10,762 bases of DNA from UBA668 sp041178405. Its GTDB lineage: Bacteria; Actinomycetota; Acidimicrobiia; Acidimicrobiales; Ilumatobacteraceae. The translations under genes and the position numbers were made by a program. Under the pieces are notes generated by a model. The model was not told the DNA's origin and searched no databases. It saw nothing but the letters and a program-made list of their open reading frames with translations. The stretch is taken from positions 1 through 10,762 of the forward strand of contig JBEGVK010000015.1 of assembly GCA_041178405.1 (NCBI GenBank), written 5' to 3'. Positions 1 through 7,077 of this stretch are shown piece after piece. How positions within the stretch are numbered: the stretch's first letter is position 1; each line of letters starts with the position of its first letter.

Positions 1-47
1 GAGCGCGCCGGGATACGGCTTCCCTGCGCGTCGAGTCGGTCTGGCCG

Positions 48-2567
48 TCAGGCCCAGTAGCCCGATACGTCAACGATGACGTGGGTGAACTGGTTCGAGT
101 AGAGGCACCAGCGTCCCGACGAGTCGTCGGCCCCTGCCACCATCGTCGCTGCGTTCACGCCGCTCGTATACCGCACCATCGACACCGACGGCACGGGCGA
201 CAGGCATGGATGCACGGTGATGAATCCCGATGACGACGACTGCGTCGACGTCACATTGGCCAGCACGGCGCGCACGGTTGCCGCTGCGGGCAGCACATCT
301 GATGGAGCCAGCGTGACGGCGCGGTTGGAACCAGCAGCGAGTCCGCCGGTCAGCCCAGTACCGCTGCGCGTGTCGACGGCACGATAGGGCGCCACGGCGA
401 CGTACGACGTCGTCGCCGCCGACCCGAACCAGCCGCTCATGTCGAGCGTGATGTGCATTGCTGACGAGACGAAGATGCAGACCTCACCAGTGGCATTGAG
501 CGCCACCTGCAGGTGATTCGTGATGTTGATGCCTGCTGTTGCGTTGAGCGAGCTCGCTGCGGGCCGCGTGGCCGTGCACGGGAACACCGTCGCGAAGCCA
601 TTGGCCGAGGCATCGCTGGAGTGCAGGGTGAAGGCGCCGGCTACTGCGCCTGTGGGCGCGCCGCCTGTTCGCACTGCCTTCACGCGCAGTGTCGTTCCCT
701 GTGCGACCTTCGCGCCATTTCGAGAGTCGAACAGCCGCAGCGTGGTGATCGGCTGGTACTTCGACCCCGACGTCGGCGAGTAGTGACCGAAGAGGTCGAC
801 CACGAGTTCCATCGACTGCGTCGCATAGATGCACACAGTCCCGTCGGCACCGAGTCGGACGACGGCTGTCGAGGCCACGATCCGGCCCTCCACTGCCTGA
901 AGGTTCGAGATCGAAGGGCGCGGCGTGCCGCACGCATAGACGGTGACTGGGGCGCTGGTCGCCGGCCGCACCGCGGTGACGTTCAGCACCACCGACGTTG
1001 CGTCGGCCGGAAGGTTCGGATCGACCACGAGCGTGCAGCCGGCGCCGAGCGGATCGGACGCCGTGCCGGTGCCATTGCGCGTGTCGATGAGCCGTACCGG
1101 TGTCGCCGGCTGGAACAGCGCCGGCGCCGCAGGGCCGAGCGCCGCACCCACCGGTGGCGCCACACGAGCGCCGCACGGATCGGGGGTGTTCGGATCGACG
1201 ATGCGGAAGCGGCTTGACTTAAGTCCCCAGTGCGACCGGAACGAGTCGCCCGACGTCACCGCATAGCCGACTGAGCCGTCGACGCGGACGCCGTCGATGC
1301 GCACTGCTGTCACCCACCCGTTGAACGGATCACTCGCCGGCCCGGTGTTCGTCGTAACGACGACGCCCGTCACCTCAGTGAAGCCATATCGGTCGCCGAT
1401 CGCCGACAGGCTCAGCGAAGCCGACCATCGGTAGTTCGGGTTCAGCGACGTGTCGTCGCCAGTGTCGGCAACCGCCGGGTACACCTGCGAGGACCCGAAT
1501 CCCGGCCGCGTGTAGCCACCGTTCGAGGCCGAGAAGTACGTGGGCGCGACCGCGCCGGTTGACAGCAGTCGCACGCCGCCTGCTGTCGCGACCACGGCTG
1601 CGTCGACTGCGACATGCTCGACAGCCGTGAACGTGGTGCCGAGGGCCGCAGTGCGGGTAGCGGCACCCATGTACGCCTGACACGTCGTCGAGTCGCATGT
1701 CTTGGCGTATGTCGAGTGGTTCGATGCCAGCGCATAACTGCGCACCGCCACCGCCTGCGCCTTCAGCGCCTCGATACCTCGGTCGTACTGGGTGTTGTCG
1801 GGATTCGGCCCGGCATAGGCCCACCCCGGCGACATCTCCTTGGCGACGACTGACCGTGCATAGTGCTCGAGGCGGACGACGTTCACCGTGCGGTTGGCGC
1901 TGTTGACGTCGTTCACGGCGCGGATCGAGCCGCGGTACGACCGAACCGTCCCGCCAGGCTCGCACACGGCCGCAAGCTGCGCATACGTGGTGGTGGCCGC
2001 GTACGGGTCCACCTGCGTGCGCACCTCGACACTCGTCGCCTTCGACGAGGTGATGAGCGTCCAGCCGTTCGCCACCGGGTCGCCCGTGGATGCCGGGCAC
2101 ACCTCAGCATCGGTTCGGGCCCAGACGGCGTACACCGGCGGCGTGCCGAGCGCCGAGACCTCGCGTACGAGCACCGACTTCCACGGCCCGCCGGCGACAC
2201 CGTCGACCACGAGCCTGCCGTCTCGGCTCACCACTGCCGTCTGCGAATTGTCGAGTCGCTGCAGTCGCACGGTGATCGCCGAGTCGAGCGGCACCGTACC
2301 CGCCGTCGTGCCGCCGTAGTAGTGGCCGAGGATCTGCGCTGCCGTCCACGCCTCGTCGACCGCATAGCCGTACGCGCCCCACTGGCTGAGGCCGACCCCA
2401 TGGCCGAAGCCGCCTCCCTCCAGGTCAAGCGTGGTGGCCTGGGTCGTGACGGCGAGAGCCGCAGGCGCGAACGGCACCACGGGAAGCAGCAGGGACAACG
2501 CCACGGTACGCGCGACTGTTCGCGCGGCGAGCGATGGCCGACGGGGGGACGTCCGGTCCATCCCCAT
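48..2567 (-). CDS. Secreted SpoIID/LytB-domain protein with three C-terminal cell-surface repeats
   Basis: An 839-residue exported protein, probably a peptidoglycan-active enzyme or amidase enhancer acting outside the membrane. Residues 1-39 form a signal peptide: an Arg-rich n-region, a hydrophobic core around 20-36, and a likely AALA cleavage site. GHGVGLSQWGA (55-65) followed by ILGHYYGGT (79-87) is the SpoIID/LytB signature. The core domain follows at about 210-456, with VVAKEM (Glu244, matching the Glu needed for lytic transglycosylase activity in Bacillus SpoIID), ALKAQAVAVRSYAL (267-280), Cys291/Cys296, SASNGGYT (346-353) and the closing GLKSSRFRI (448-456). In Bacillus-type SpoIID the GHGVG segment comes last; here it comes first. 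Residues 486-839 are three repeats of about 110 residues, each with two Cys. Start: ATG at 2567, with ATG at 2561 also possible; both leave the signal peptide intact and neither has a convincing Shine-Dalgarno. It is divergent from the flippase. The domain call is firm; the substrate is inferred. Confidence 0.88.
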   Translation of the reverse strand: MGMDRTSPRRPSLAARTVARTVALSLLLPVVPFAPAALAVTTQATTLDLEGGGFGHGVGLSQWGAYGYAVDEAWTAAQILGHYYGGTTAGTVPLDSAITVRLQRLDNSQTAVVSRDGRLVVDGVAGGPWKSVLVREVSALGTPPVYAVWARTDAEVCPASTGDPVANGWTLITSSKATSVEVRTQVDPYAATTTYAQLAAVCEPGGTVRSYRGSIRAVNDVNSANRTVNVVRLEHYARSVVAKEMSPGWAYAGPNPDNTQYDRGIEALKAQAVAVRSYALASNHSTYAKTCDSTTCQAYMGAATRTAALGTTFTAVEHVAVDAAVVATAGGVRLLSTGAVAPTYFSASNGGYTRPGFGSSQVYPAVADTGDDTSLNPNYRWSASLSLSAIGDRYGFTEVTGVVVTTNTGPASDPFNGWVTAVRIDGVRVDGSVGYAVTSGDSFRSHWGLKSSRFRIVDPNTPDPCGARVAPPVGAALGPAAPALFQPATPVRLIDTRNGTGTASDPLGAGCTLVVDPNLPADATSVVLNVTAVRPATSAPVTVYACGTPRPSISNLQAVEGRIVASTAVVRLGADGTVCIYATQSMELVVDLFGHYSPTSGSKYQPITTLRLFDSRNGAKVAQGTTLRVKAVRTGGAPTGAVAGAFTLHSSDASANGFATVFPCTATRPAASSLNATAGINITNHLQVALNATGEVCIFVSSAMHITLDMSGWFGSAATTSYVAVAPYRAVDTRSGTGLTGGLAAGSNRAVTLAPSDVLPAAATVRAVLANVTSTQSSSSGFITVHPCLSPVPSVSMVRYTSGVNAATMVAGADDSSGRWCLYSNQFTHVIVDVSGYWA
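51..1112 (-). repeat. Three tandem protein-level repeats (about 112-119 residues each) at the C-terminus of the SpoIID-like protein
   Basis: Unit 1 lies at 777-1112 (residues 486-597), unit 2 at 423-758 (604-715) and unit 3 at 51-407 (721-839). Each opens with a RLxDTR-like strand (VRLIDTRNG, LRLFDSRNG, YRAVDTRSG). Each has a central TVxxC motif (TVYAC, TVFPC, TVHPC) and ends with a second Cys and a GxY/W strand (VCIYA...VDLFGHY, VCIFV...LDMSGWF, WCLYS...VDVSGYW). One Cys pair per unit suggests an intra-repeat disulfide. The units are diverged at DNA level, so this is an old duplication. From memory, similar repeats are common in secreted proteins of Acidimicrobiia; a cell-surface or carbohydrate-binding role is a guess. 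Confidence 0.8.
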
Positions 2568-2594
2568 AGTCTGGCGGCTAACCTCGCCCGCTTG
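2568..2594. promoter_or_regulatory. Very short divergent promoter region between the SpoIID-like gene and the flippase
   Basis: Only about 27 bp separates the two divergent starts. On the plus strand TAACCT (2579-2584) fits a TANNNT -10 element and sits 10 bases before GTG 2595, or 7 before TTG 2592. TAGTCT (2567-2572) is a second candidate. On the minus strand the best matches are TAGCCG and CAGACT, both imperfect. Neither gene has a Shine-Dalgarno at a normal distance, so leaderless or near-leaderless transcripts are likely, with promoters overlapping each other or the neighbouring gene. This is inferred from sequence pattern only. Confidence 0.35.
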
Positions 2595-3929
2595 GTGGCA
2601 CCGCCCGACGAATCGAAGCCCGACGGGCGCCGCACCCCCCTGCCAGAGGGCACCGTGCCGGTGGCGATCGGCCTGTTCATTGCCGGCGTCGCCAGTTACC
2701 TGTTCTTGAAGGTCGGCAAGATCGCCCTCGGCAGCGACGAGGCCCTGCAGCCGATCACCAGCCTCTGGGTCGCCACCTTCGCCCTTGCACCCGGCGTCTT
2801 CTTGCCCATCGAGCAGGAGCTCACCCGGGCCCTCGCCCATCGCAGGGCAACCGGCATCGGCGGACGCCCGGTGCTGCGGCGAGTCATCACGCTCGGCGCC
2901 GTGATGGCCGCAGTTGTCGCCGTCGGGATCGTCGCCGTCTCCCAGCCGATCGCCCGCAGTTTCTTCAATGACGACTGGGTGCTGGTGGTTGCCCTCATCA
3001 TCGCCTTCGTCAGCTATACGCCCGCCCACATCGCCCGGGGCATCGCCAGCGGCCACGGTCGCTTCCGCGCCTACTCGATCGTGATGTCGAGCGACGGTGT
3101 CGTTCGCATCGTGCTGTGCGCTGCGCTGGCCGTGGCAGGCGTCGACGCCGTCGGCCCATACGGCCTCGCCATCGCCTTCGCTCCCCTTCCGGGCGTGCTC
3201 TGGGTTGCCGCCACCGGCCAGTTGCGTACCGACGACGGTCCGCCGGCCGAGTGGAGCGAGGTCACCCAGAACCTCGGCTGGCTGCTGGCGGGCTCGATCT
3301 GCGCCGCAGGACTCGTCAACGCCGGACCACTCGCTGTCACCGTGCTCGCCAGCGAGGGTCAGGAGGCCAGCGTCACCAGGTTCACCTACGGCGTGCTGCT
3401 GGCACGTGTGCCGCTCTTCATGTTCCAGGCCGTGCAGGCTGCGCTGCTGCCACGCCTGTCGGGCCTCGCAGCGCGCAACGAGATCACCGAGTTCCGTGAG
3501 GGGCTGGCCCGGCTCCTGAAGGTAGTGCTCGCTGTCGCCGTCGTCGGCACGGTCGGGGCCTACCTGCTCGGCCCCTTCGTCATCGAGAAGTTCTACGACT
3601 CGCAACTCGACGGCCGAACCCTGGCGCTGCTGGCTCTGTCGAGTGCTATCTACATGCTGGCGCTGGCGCTGGCGCAGGCGGTGATCGCCCTCCGAGGACA
3701 TGCGCTCGTGGCGATGGGATGGGCTGGCGCCGGACTCACGTTCGTGCTGGTGGTGTCGCTCAACAGCGGAGCAGAGCTGTTCACGCGGGTGGAGATCGCC
3801 CTCATCAGTTCGTCATGCGTAGCACTGCTCCTGTTCGCCGCGGCGCTCCGACTACGGCTACGCGCCGGTGCGACAGCCACCGGCTCGTCGGTGGTCGAGG
3901 CGATCACCGACGTGCCGTTCGAGAACTGA
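2595..3929 (+). CDS. Polysaccharide / lipid-linked sugar flippase (Wzx/MurJ-like, MATE-type fold)
   Basis: A 444-residue integral membrane protein that probably moves a lipid-linked glycan unit across the cytoplasmic membrane. About 12 hydrophobic segments are visible, roughly at 22-40, 55-73, 97-116, 127-147, 169-184, 187-207, 225-250, 262-285, 306-328, 342-364, 370-388 and 400-420. Short Arg-rich loops alternate between them (for example HIARGIASGHGRFRAY at 145-160). There is no soluble domain; the Ala/Thr/Ser-rich tail after 420 is probably cytoplasmic. The pattern matches the polysaccharide biosynthesis/export family, with normal length. The start is uncertain. GTG 2595 is chosen because TAACCT lies 10 bases upstream and it keeps a short polar N-terminus. 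TTG 2592 is equivalent, and GTG 2655 or 2661 follow an AGAGGG. Gmd and a glycosyltransferase next door support glycan export. Substrate unknown. Confidence 0.8.
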   Translation: MAPPDESKPDGRRTPLPEGTVPVAIGLFIAGVASYLFLKVGKIALGSDEALQPITSLWVATFALAPGVFLPIEQELTRALAHRRATGIGGRPVLRRVITLGAVMAAVVAVGIVAVSQPIARSFFNDDWVLVVALIIAFVSYTPAHIARGIASGHGRFRAYSIVMSSDGVVRIVLCAALAVAGVDAVGPYGLAIAFAPLPGVLWVAATGQLRTDDGPPAEWSEVTQNLGWLLAGSICAAGLVNAGPLAVTVLASEGQEASVTRFTYGVLLARVPLFMFQAVQAALLPRLSGLAARNEITEFREGLARLLKVVLAVAVVGTVGAYLLGPFVIEKFYDSQLDGRTLALLALSSAIYMLALALAQAVIALRGHALVAMGWAGAGLTFVLVVSLNSGAELFTRVEIALISSSCVALLLFAAALRLRLRAGATATGSSVVEAITDVPFEN

Positions 3930-3963
3930 GCCGTCAGCGCGGCAGTTTCGCTGCCTCGACGGC
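3930..3963. terminator. Possible bidirectional hairpin at the convergent ends of flippase and gmd
   Basis: GCCGTC (3930-3935) pairs with GACGGC (3958-3963). Inside it GGCAG (3941-3945) pairs with CTGCC (3951-3955) around the loop TTTCG. The structure starts right after the flippase stop and covers the last codons of gmd. It has no U-tract, so it may act as a GC-rich stem terminator, or it may be coincidental in GC-rich coding DNA. Confidence 0.3.
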
Positions 3964-4920
3964 GAGGTCGTGCTGCACCATCATCGTGATGAGCGACGCG
4001 AAGTCGACCTCGGGCTTCCAGCCGAGTTTCTCGCGGGCCTTGGACGAGTCGCCGATCAGCAGGTCGACCTCGGCCGGGCGGAAGAACTTCGGGTCCTGGC
4101 GCACGTAGGGCGCCCAGTCGTCGATGCCGATCTCGCGGAAGGCGCGGTCGAGAAGGTCGCGGATGCTGTGCGTCTCGCCGGTGGCGATGACGTAATCGTC
4201 GGGTGCATCCTGCTGCAGCATCAGCCACATGGCGCGCACATAGTCGCCGGCATAGCCCCAGTCGCGGCGCGGCTCGAGATCGCCCATCACGATCTCCTTC
4301 TGCAGGCCGAGCTTGATGCGCGCCACCGAGTTGGTCACCTTGCGCGTGACGAACTCGAGGCCGCGACGTGGGCCCTCGTGGTTGAACAGGATCCCGCTGC
4401 ACGCATAGAGGTCGTAGCTCTCGCGATAGTTCACGACGATGTCGTGGCCGAACACCTTCGCGCAGCCGTACGGCGATCGGGGATGGAACGGCGTGCGCTC
4501 GGTCTGGGGCGTCTCGCGCACCTTGCCGAACATCTCGCTGCTGCTCGCTTGGTAGAAGCGGATCGGGTTGTTCTTGGCACCGCCGACCATCCGGATCGCC
4601 TCGAGCATGCGCAGCACGCCGAGGCCGGTGATGTTGGCCGTCAGCTCGGCCTGGTTGAAACTGAGCGCGACGAACGAGATAGCACCGAGGTTGTAGACCT
4701 CGTCGGGCTGGGTTGCCTCGAGTGCCTTCACCAGCGACGGCAGGTCGGCAAGGTCGCCGGGCACCGCCTCGACGAAGGGGAACTCCTCCTGCAGCGCAGT
4801 GAACTTCGGGTTGTTCTGGCCCTTCACCATGCCGAACACGTCGTAGCCCTTCCCGTGCAGGAACGAGGCAAGGTGCTGGCCGTCCTGGCCGGTGATTCCT
4901 GTGATGAAGGCGCGGGGCAT
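3934..4920 (-). CDS. gmd: GDP-mannose 4,6-dehydratase
   Basis: A 328-residue cytosolic short-chain dehydrogenase-fold enzyme that converts GDP-D-mannose to GDP-4-keto-6-deoxy-D-mannose, the branch point to GDP-rhamnose, GDP-fucose and related 6-deoxysugars. The N-terminal GITGQDGQHLA (8-18) is the family's nucleotide-binding loop. The catalytic region shows SSSEMFG (126-132, Ser/Glu) and SPYGCAK (149-155, Tyr151 and Lys155). Strong Gmd signatures follow: VNYRESYDLYACSGILFNHE (163-182), PRRGLEFVTRKVT (184-196) and RRDWGYAGDYV (218-228). The C-terminal DLLIGDSSKAREKLGWKP (286-303) is also typical. Length is close to bacterial Gmd. Start ATG 4920 sits directly before MPRAFITG and has no strong Shine-Dalgarno. 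It converges with the flippase (4-bp gap) and is divergent from a glycosyltransferase. No GDP-4-keto-6-deoxymannose reductase or GDP-fucose synthase is recognisable in the window. Confidence 0.95.
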   Translation of the reverse strand: MPRAFITGITGQDGQHLASFLHGKGYDVFGMVKGQNNPKFTALQEEFPFVEAVPGDLADLPSLVKALEATQPDEVYNLGAISFVALSFNQAELTANITGLGVLRMLEAIRMVGGAKNNPIRFYQASSSEMFGKVRETPQTERTPFHPRSPYGCAKVFGHDIVVNYRESYDLYACSGILFNHEGPRRGLEFVTRKVTNSVARIKLGLQKEIVMGDLEPRRDWGYAGDYVRAMWLMLQQDAPDDYVIATGETHSIRDLLDRAFREIGIDDWAPYVRQDPKFFRPAEVDLLIGDSSKAREKLGWKPEVDFASLITMMVQHDLAVEAAKLPR

Positions 4921-4996
4921 GGGCTGCTTTCAGGTCGAGTCGGCGGGCCGATCGTACCGGCCTGCCCTGCCGACCGGCCAGTAGCCTCAGCCGTCC
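4921..4996. promoter_or_regulatory. Divergent promoter region of gmd and glycosyltransferase, with an inverted repeat
   Basis: This 76-bp gap must hold promoters for both genes. On the minus strand TACGAT (4951-4956) is a good -10 candidate for gmd, about 30 bases before its ATG. It lies in the loop of an inverted repeat, GGCGGGCCG (4942-4950) with CGGCCTGCC (4958-4966), nine pairs including one G-T. On the plus strand TAGCCT (4982-4987) sits 9 bases before the glycosyltransferase ATG. CCGGCC also occurs twice in direct orientation (4957-4962 and 4974-4979). An operator over the gmd -10 is a reasonable inference, but such repeats can occur by chance at this GC content. Confidence 0.4.
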
Positions 4997-6094
4997 ATGG
5001 CGCTGCGCATCGGGTTCGACACCGGACCACTGCACGGCCCGCGCACCGGTATCGGCGCAGCGGTCGACGAGATCCGCCGGGCGCTCGGCAGCCGGACCGA
5101 TCTCTCCCTGGTCGACTACGTCCTGTCGTTCCGCGCCCGACTCGCGCCGGGAGTCCGCCGGCTGCCACTTCCCGCCGCACTCGCCCACCGGGCATGGGCG
5201 CTCTCGGCACGACCCAGGGTCGACCGCTGGCTCGGCGACGTGGGTGTCGTCCATGGCACCAACTACGTCGTGCCGCCATCGCACTGTCCTCGCGTGGTGT
5301 CGGTCTACGACCTGTGGTTCATGCGCCACCCCGATCTCGCCGCTCCCGCCGTCCGCCACGCTGCGGCCGTGCTGCGACGGTCGGTCGAGGCGGGTGCCGT
5401 CGTGCACACGTCGTCGGCTGCGACCGAGAACGCGGTGCGCGAGATGCTCCCGGGCGCCCCGGTGCGCACAGTGCACCTCGGCGCCCTCGCCGTCCCCGCC
5501 TCCGACGGCGTGTGCCCGATCCCCGATCTCGCAGGGCGGCCCTTCATCGTCGCCATCGGCACGATCGAGCGGCGCAAGAACCTGCCCCGGCTCGTTGCCG
5601 CATTCGGCGAGATCGCATCGGACCACCGCGAGGTGATGCTCGTGCTCGCCGGCTCGCCGGGTGACGACGCAACAGCCACCGAGCGGGCCATCGACGCCCT
5701 CGGGCCCGAGGTCGCGCCACGCGTGCTTCGCACGGGTCGCATCGACGACTCAGCGCGCGCGTGGCTGCTCCGCCATGCGACGCTTGTCGCCTATCCGTCG
5801 CTCGACGAGGGCTTCGGGTTCCCCGTCCTCGACGCCATGCAGGTGCGCGTACCCCTCGTCGCCTCGACAGCGGGCTCGATACCGGAGGTCGCAGGCGACG
5901 CAGCCCGATACTGCGATCCACTTGATGTCGACTCGATCGCCGACGCTCTCGCCACCGCTCTCAATGACGACGACCTACGGCGACGACTCGTTGCGGCTGG
6001 CGATTCGCAGTGGGTCGGATTCACGTGGCAGCGCTGCGCAGACGGCCTCGCCGCGCTCTATCACGACGTCGCAGCGGGGAGGCTGGCTCGATGA
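4997..6094 (+). CDS. Family-4 glycosyltransferase (GT-B fold, mannosyltransferase-like)
   Basis: A 365-residue cytosolic retaining glycosyltransferase that transfers a sugar from a nucleotide donor to a growing surface glycan. The N-terminal acceptor half includes VHGTNYVVPP (85-94), VSVYDLWFMRHP (101-112) and VVHTSSAATE (135-144). The C-terminal donor half has FIVAIGTIERRKNLPRLVAAF (183-203, with Arg192/Lys194 for the donor phosphates), VLAGSP (216-221), YPSLDEGFGFPVLDAM (266-281) and STAGSIPEVAGDAARYCDP (290-308). In the usual E-x7-E motif the second acid is Asp (Glu271, Asp279). The start is ATG 4997; upstream is TAGCCT at 4982-4987 and no Shine-Dalgarno, suggesting a leaderless or short-leader message. 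Its TGA overlaps the cofD ATG, so the two are one transcription unit. The proximity of gmd suggests a GDP-sugar donor, but donor and linkage cannot be read from sequence. Confidence 0.88.
   Translation: MALRIGFDTGPLHGPRTGIGAAVDEIRRALGSRTDLSLVDYVLSFRARLAPGVRRLPLPAALAHRAWALSARPRVDRWLGDVGVVHGTNYVVPPSHCPRVVSVYDLWFMRHPDLAAPAVRHAAAVLRRSVEAGAVVHTSSAATENAVREMLPGAPVRTVHLGALAVPASDGVCPIPDLAGRPFIVAIGTIERRKNLPRLVAAFGEIASDHREVMLVLAGSPGDDATATERAIDALGPEVAPRVLRTGRIDDSARAWLLRHATLVAYPSLDEGFGFPVLDAMQVRVPLVASTAGSIPEVAGDAARYCDPLDVDSIADALATALNDDDLRRRLVAAGDSQWVGFTWQRCADGLAALYHDVAAGRLAR
6076..6082 (+). promoter_or_regulatory. Strong ribosome binding site for cofD
   Basis: GGGGAGG lies 8 bases before ATG 6091, inside the end of the glycosyltransferase gene. 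It decides the cofD start against the in-frame ATG at 6010, which would add 27 Arg-rich residues before the MSDTVAVLCGG family start. It is the clearest Shine-Dalgarno in the window. Confidence 0.75.
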
Positions 6095-7068
6095 GCGACA
6101 CGGTTGCAGTCCTGTGCGGCGGTGTTGGCGCAGCGCGATTCCTACTCGCACTCGAGCCGGCGTGGCCCGCCGCGCGCACCACCGCCATCGTGAACACCGC
6201 CGACGACACGGTGCTGCACGGACTCCACATCTCCCCCGACCTCGACACCATCACGTACACGCTCGCCGGTGCCATCGACCCCGAGCGCGGATGGGGCCTG
6301 CGCGACGAGACATGGCGTGCCATGGAGTCGCTGGCGCGCTACGTCGAGGTCAGGCCTGCCCACTCGGCGGCAGCCCCCACCTGGTTCAACCTCGGCGACC
6401 GCGACCTCGCCACGCACTTCTACCGAACTGCCCGCCTCGCAGAGGGAGCCGCTCTCGGCGAGGTCACAGCGGAAATTGCCGCTGCATGGTCGATCCAGCA
6501 GCGGATCGTGCCGATGTCAGACGATCCGGTGCGCACGATGGTGACACTCGCCGTTGACGGCGCCGAGATTCCGTTCCAGGAGTACTTCGTCCAGCGGCGC
6601 CACGCCGTTGCAGTACGCAGCGTTCGATTCGCCGGCGCCGAGACGGCCGCGCTCGCTGAGGGGGCTGCGGCGGCGCTGCGCGATGCGGCGGCAGTGGTGA
6701 TCGCTCCCTCGAACCCGATCGTCTCAATCGGGCCGATCCGCTCGCTGGCCGGCGTCGACGACGTGCTCGCCGCGCGCCGCGAGTCGGTCGTGGCGATCTC
6801 GCCGCTCGTCGGCGGTGCAGCCCTGAAGGGCCCTGCCGATCGGATGCTCCTCGAGCTCGGCCACCGACCGGATGTTGAGGGAGTCGCCAGGCTCTACGCG
6901 CCAATCGCCGCCACGCTGGTGATCGACCCCCTCGATGCGCATCTGGCCGATGCGGTGCGAGCTGCCGGCATGGAACCCCTCGTCGTGCCGAGCGTGATGA
7001 GTTCGCCGGCGGTCGGTGCCGCTCTCGCTCGCGCGACGCTGACTGCAGCAGGGATCACTCCGCTGTAG
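6091..7068 (+). CDS. cofD: 2-phospho-L-lactate / enolpyruvate transferase CofD (FbiA), coenzyme F420 biosynthesis
   Basis: A 325-residue cytosolic enzyme that moves the phospholactyl-type group from a GDP-activated donor (enolpyruvyl-diphosphoguanosine in actinobacteria) onto the deazaflavin Fo, giving F420-0 or dehydro-F420-0. Family motifs run the whole length: CGGVGAARF (9-17), VNTADD (34-39), HGLHISPDLDTITY (43-56), WFNLGDRDLATH (98-109), RIVPMSDDPVRT (138-149), IAPSNPIVSIGPI (204-216) and SPLVGGAALKGPADR (237-251). Length is normal. Start ATG 6091 has a GGGGAGG 8 bases upstream and overlaps the glycosyltransferase stop (ATGA), implying translational coupling. The F420 partner gene cofE/fbiB does not follow; the next gene is convergent, 9 bp away, with no clear terminator in the gap. 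Function is confident. Confidence 0.95.
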   Translation: MSDTVAVLCGGVGAARFLLALEPAWPAARTTAIVNTADDTVLHGLHISPDLDTITYTLAGAIDPERGWGLRDETWRAMESLARYVEVRPAHSAAAPTWFNLGDRDLATHFYRTARLAEGAALGEVTAEIAAAWSIQQRIVPMSDDPVRTMVTLAVDGAEIPFQEYFVQRRHAVAVRSVRFAGAETAALAEGAAAALRDAAAVVIAPSNPIVSIGPIRSLAGVDDVLAARRESVVAISPLVGGAALKGPADRMLLELGHRPDVEGVARLYAPIAATLVIDPLDAHLADAVRAAGMEPLVVPSVMSSPAVGAALARATLTAAGITPL

Positions 7069-7077
7069 GCCACGCCC

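Noticed and set aside
1..47. Left edge beyond the SpoIID-like stop codon
   Set aside because: No coding motif, convincing hairpin or promoter could be supported in these 47 bases.
1863..2594. Plus-strand open stretch upstream of the flippase in the same frame
   Set aside because: It is antisense to the SpoIID domain, Arg-rich and featureless; the hydrophobic flippase sequence begins only after about 2650.
2568..3701. Minus-strand open extension that would lengthen the SpoIID-like protein to 1217 residues
   Set aside because: It runs antisense to the flippase, is Gly/Asp/Arg/His-rich without domains, and sits before an obvious signal peptide that must be N-terminal.
3650..5626. Long minus-strand open frame of 658 codons
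   Set aside because: It is a frame shadow of gmd, the glycosyltransferase and the flippase end; composition is Arg/Ala/Pro-rich with no motif, whereas the real genes in other frames have full family signatures.
3868..5664. Long plus-strand open frame of 598 codons
   Set aside because: It is antisense to gmd and out of frame with the glycosyltransferase; long spurious frames are expected at this GC content.
6010..6090. Upstream ATG giving cofD a 27-residue extension
   Set aside because: The extension is Arg-rich and out of character; ATG 6091 has a GGGGAGG site and starts exactly at the family N-terminus.
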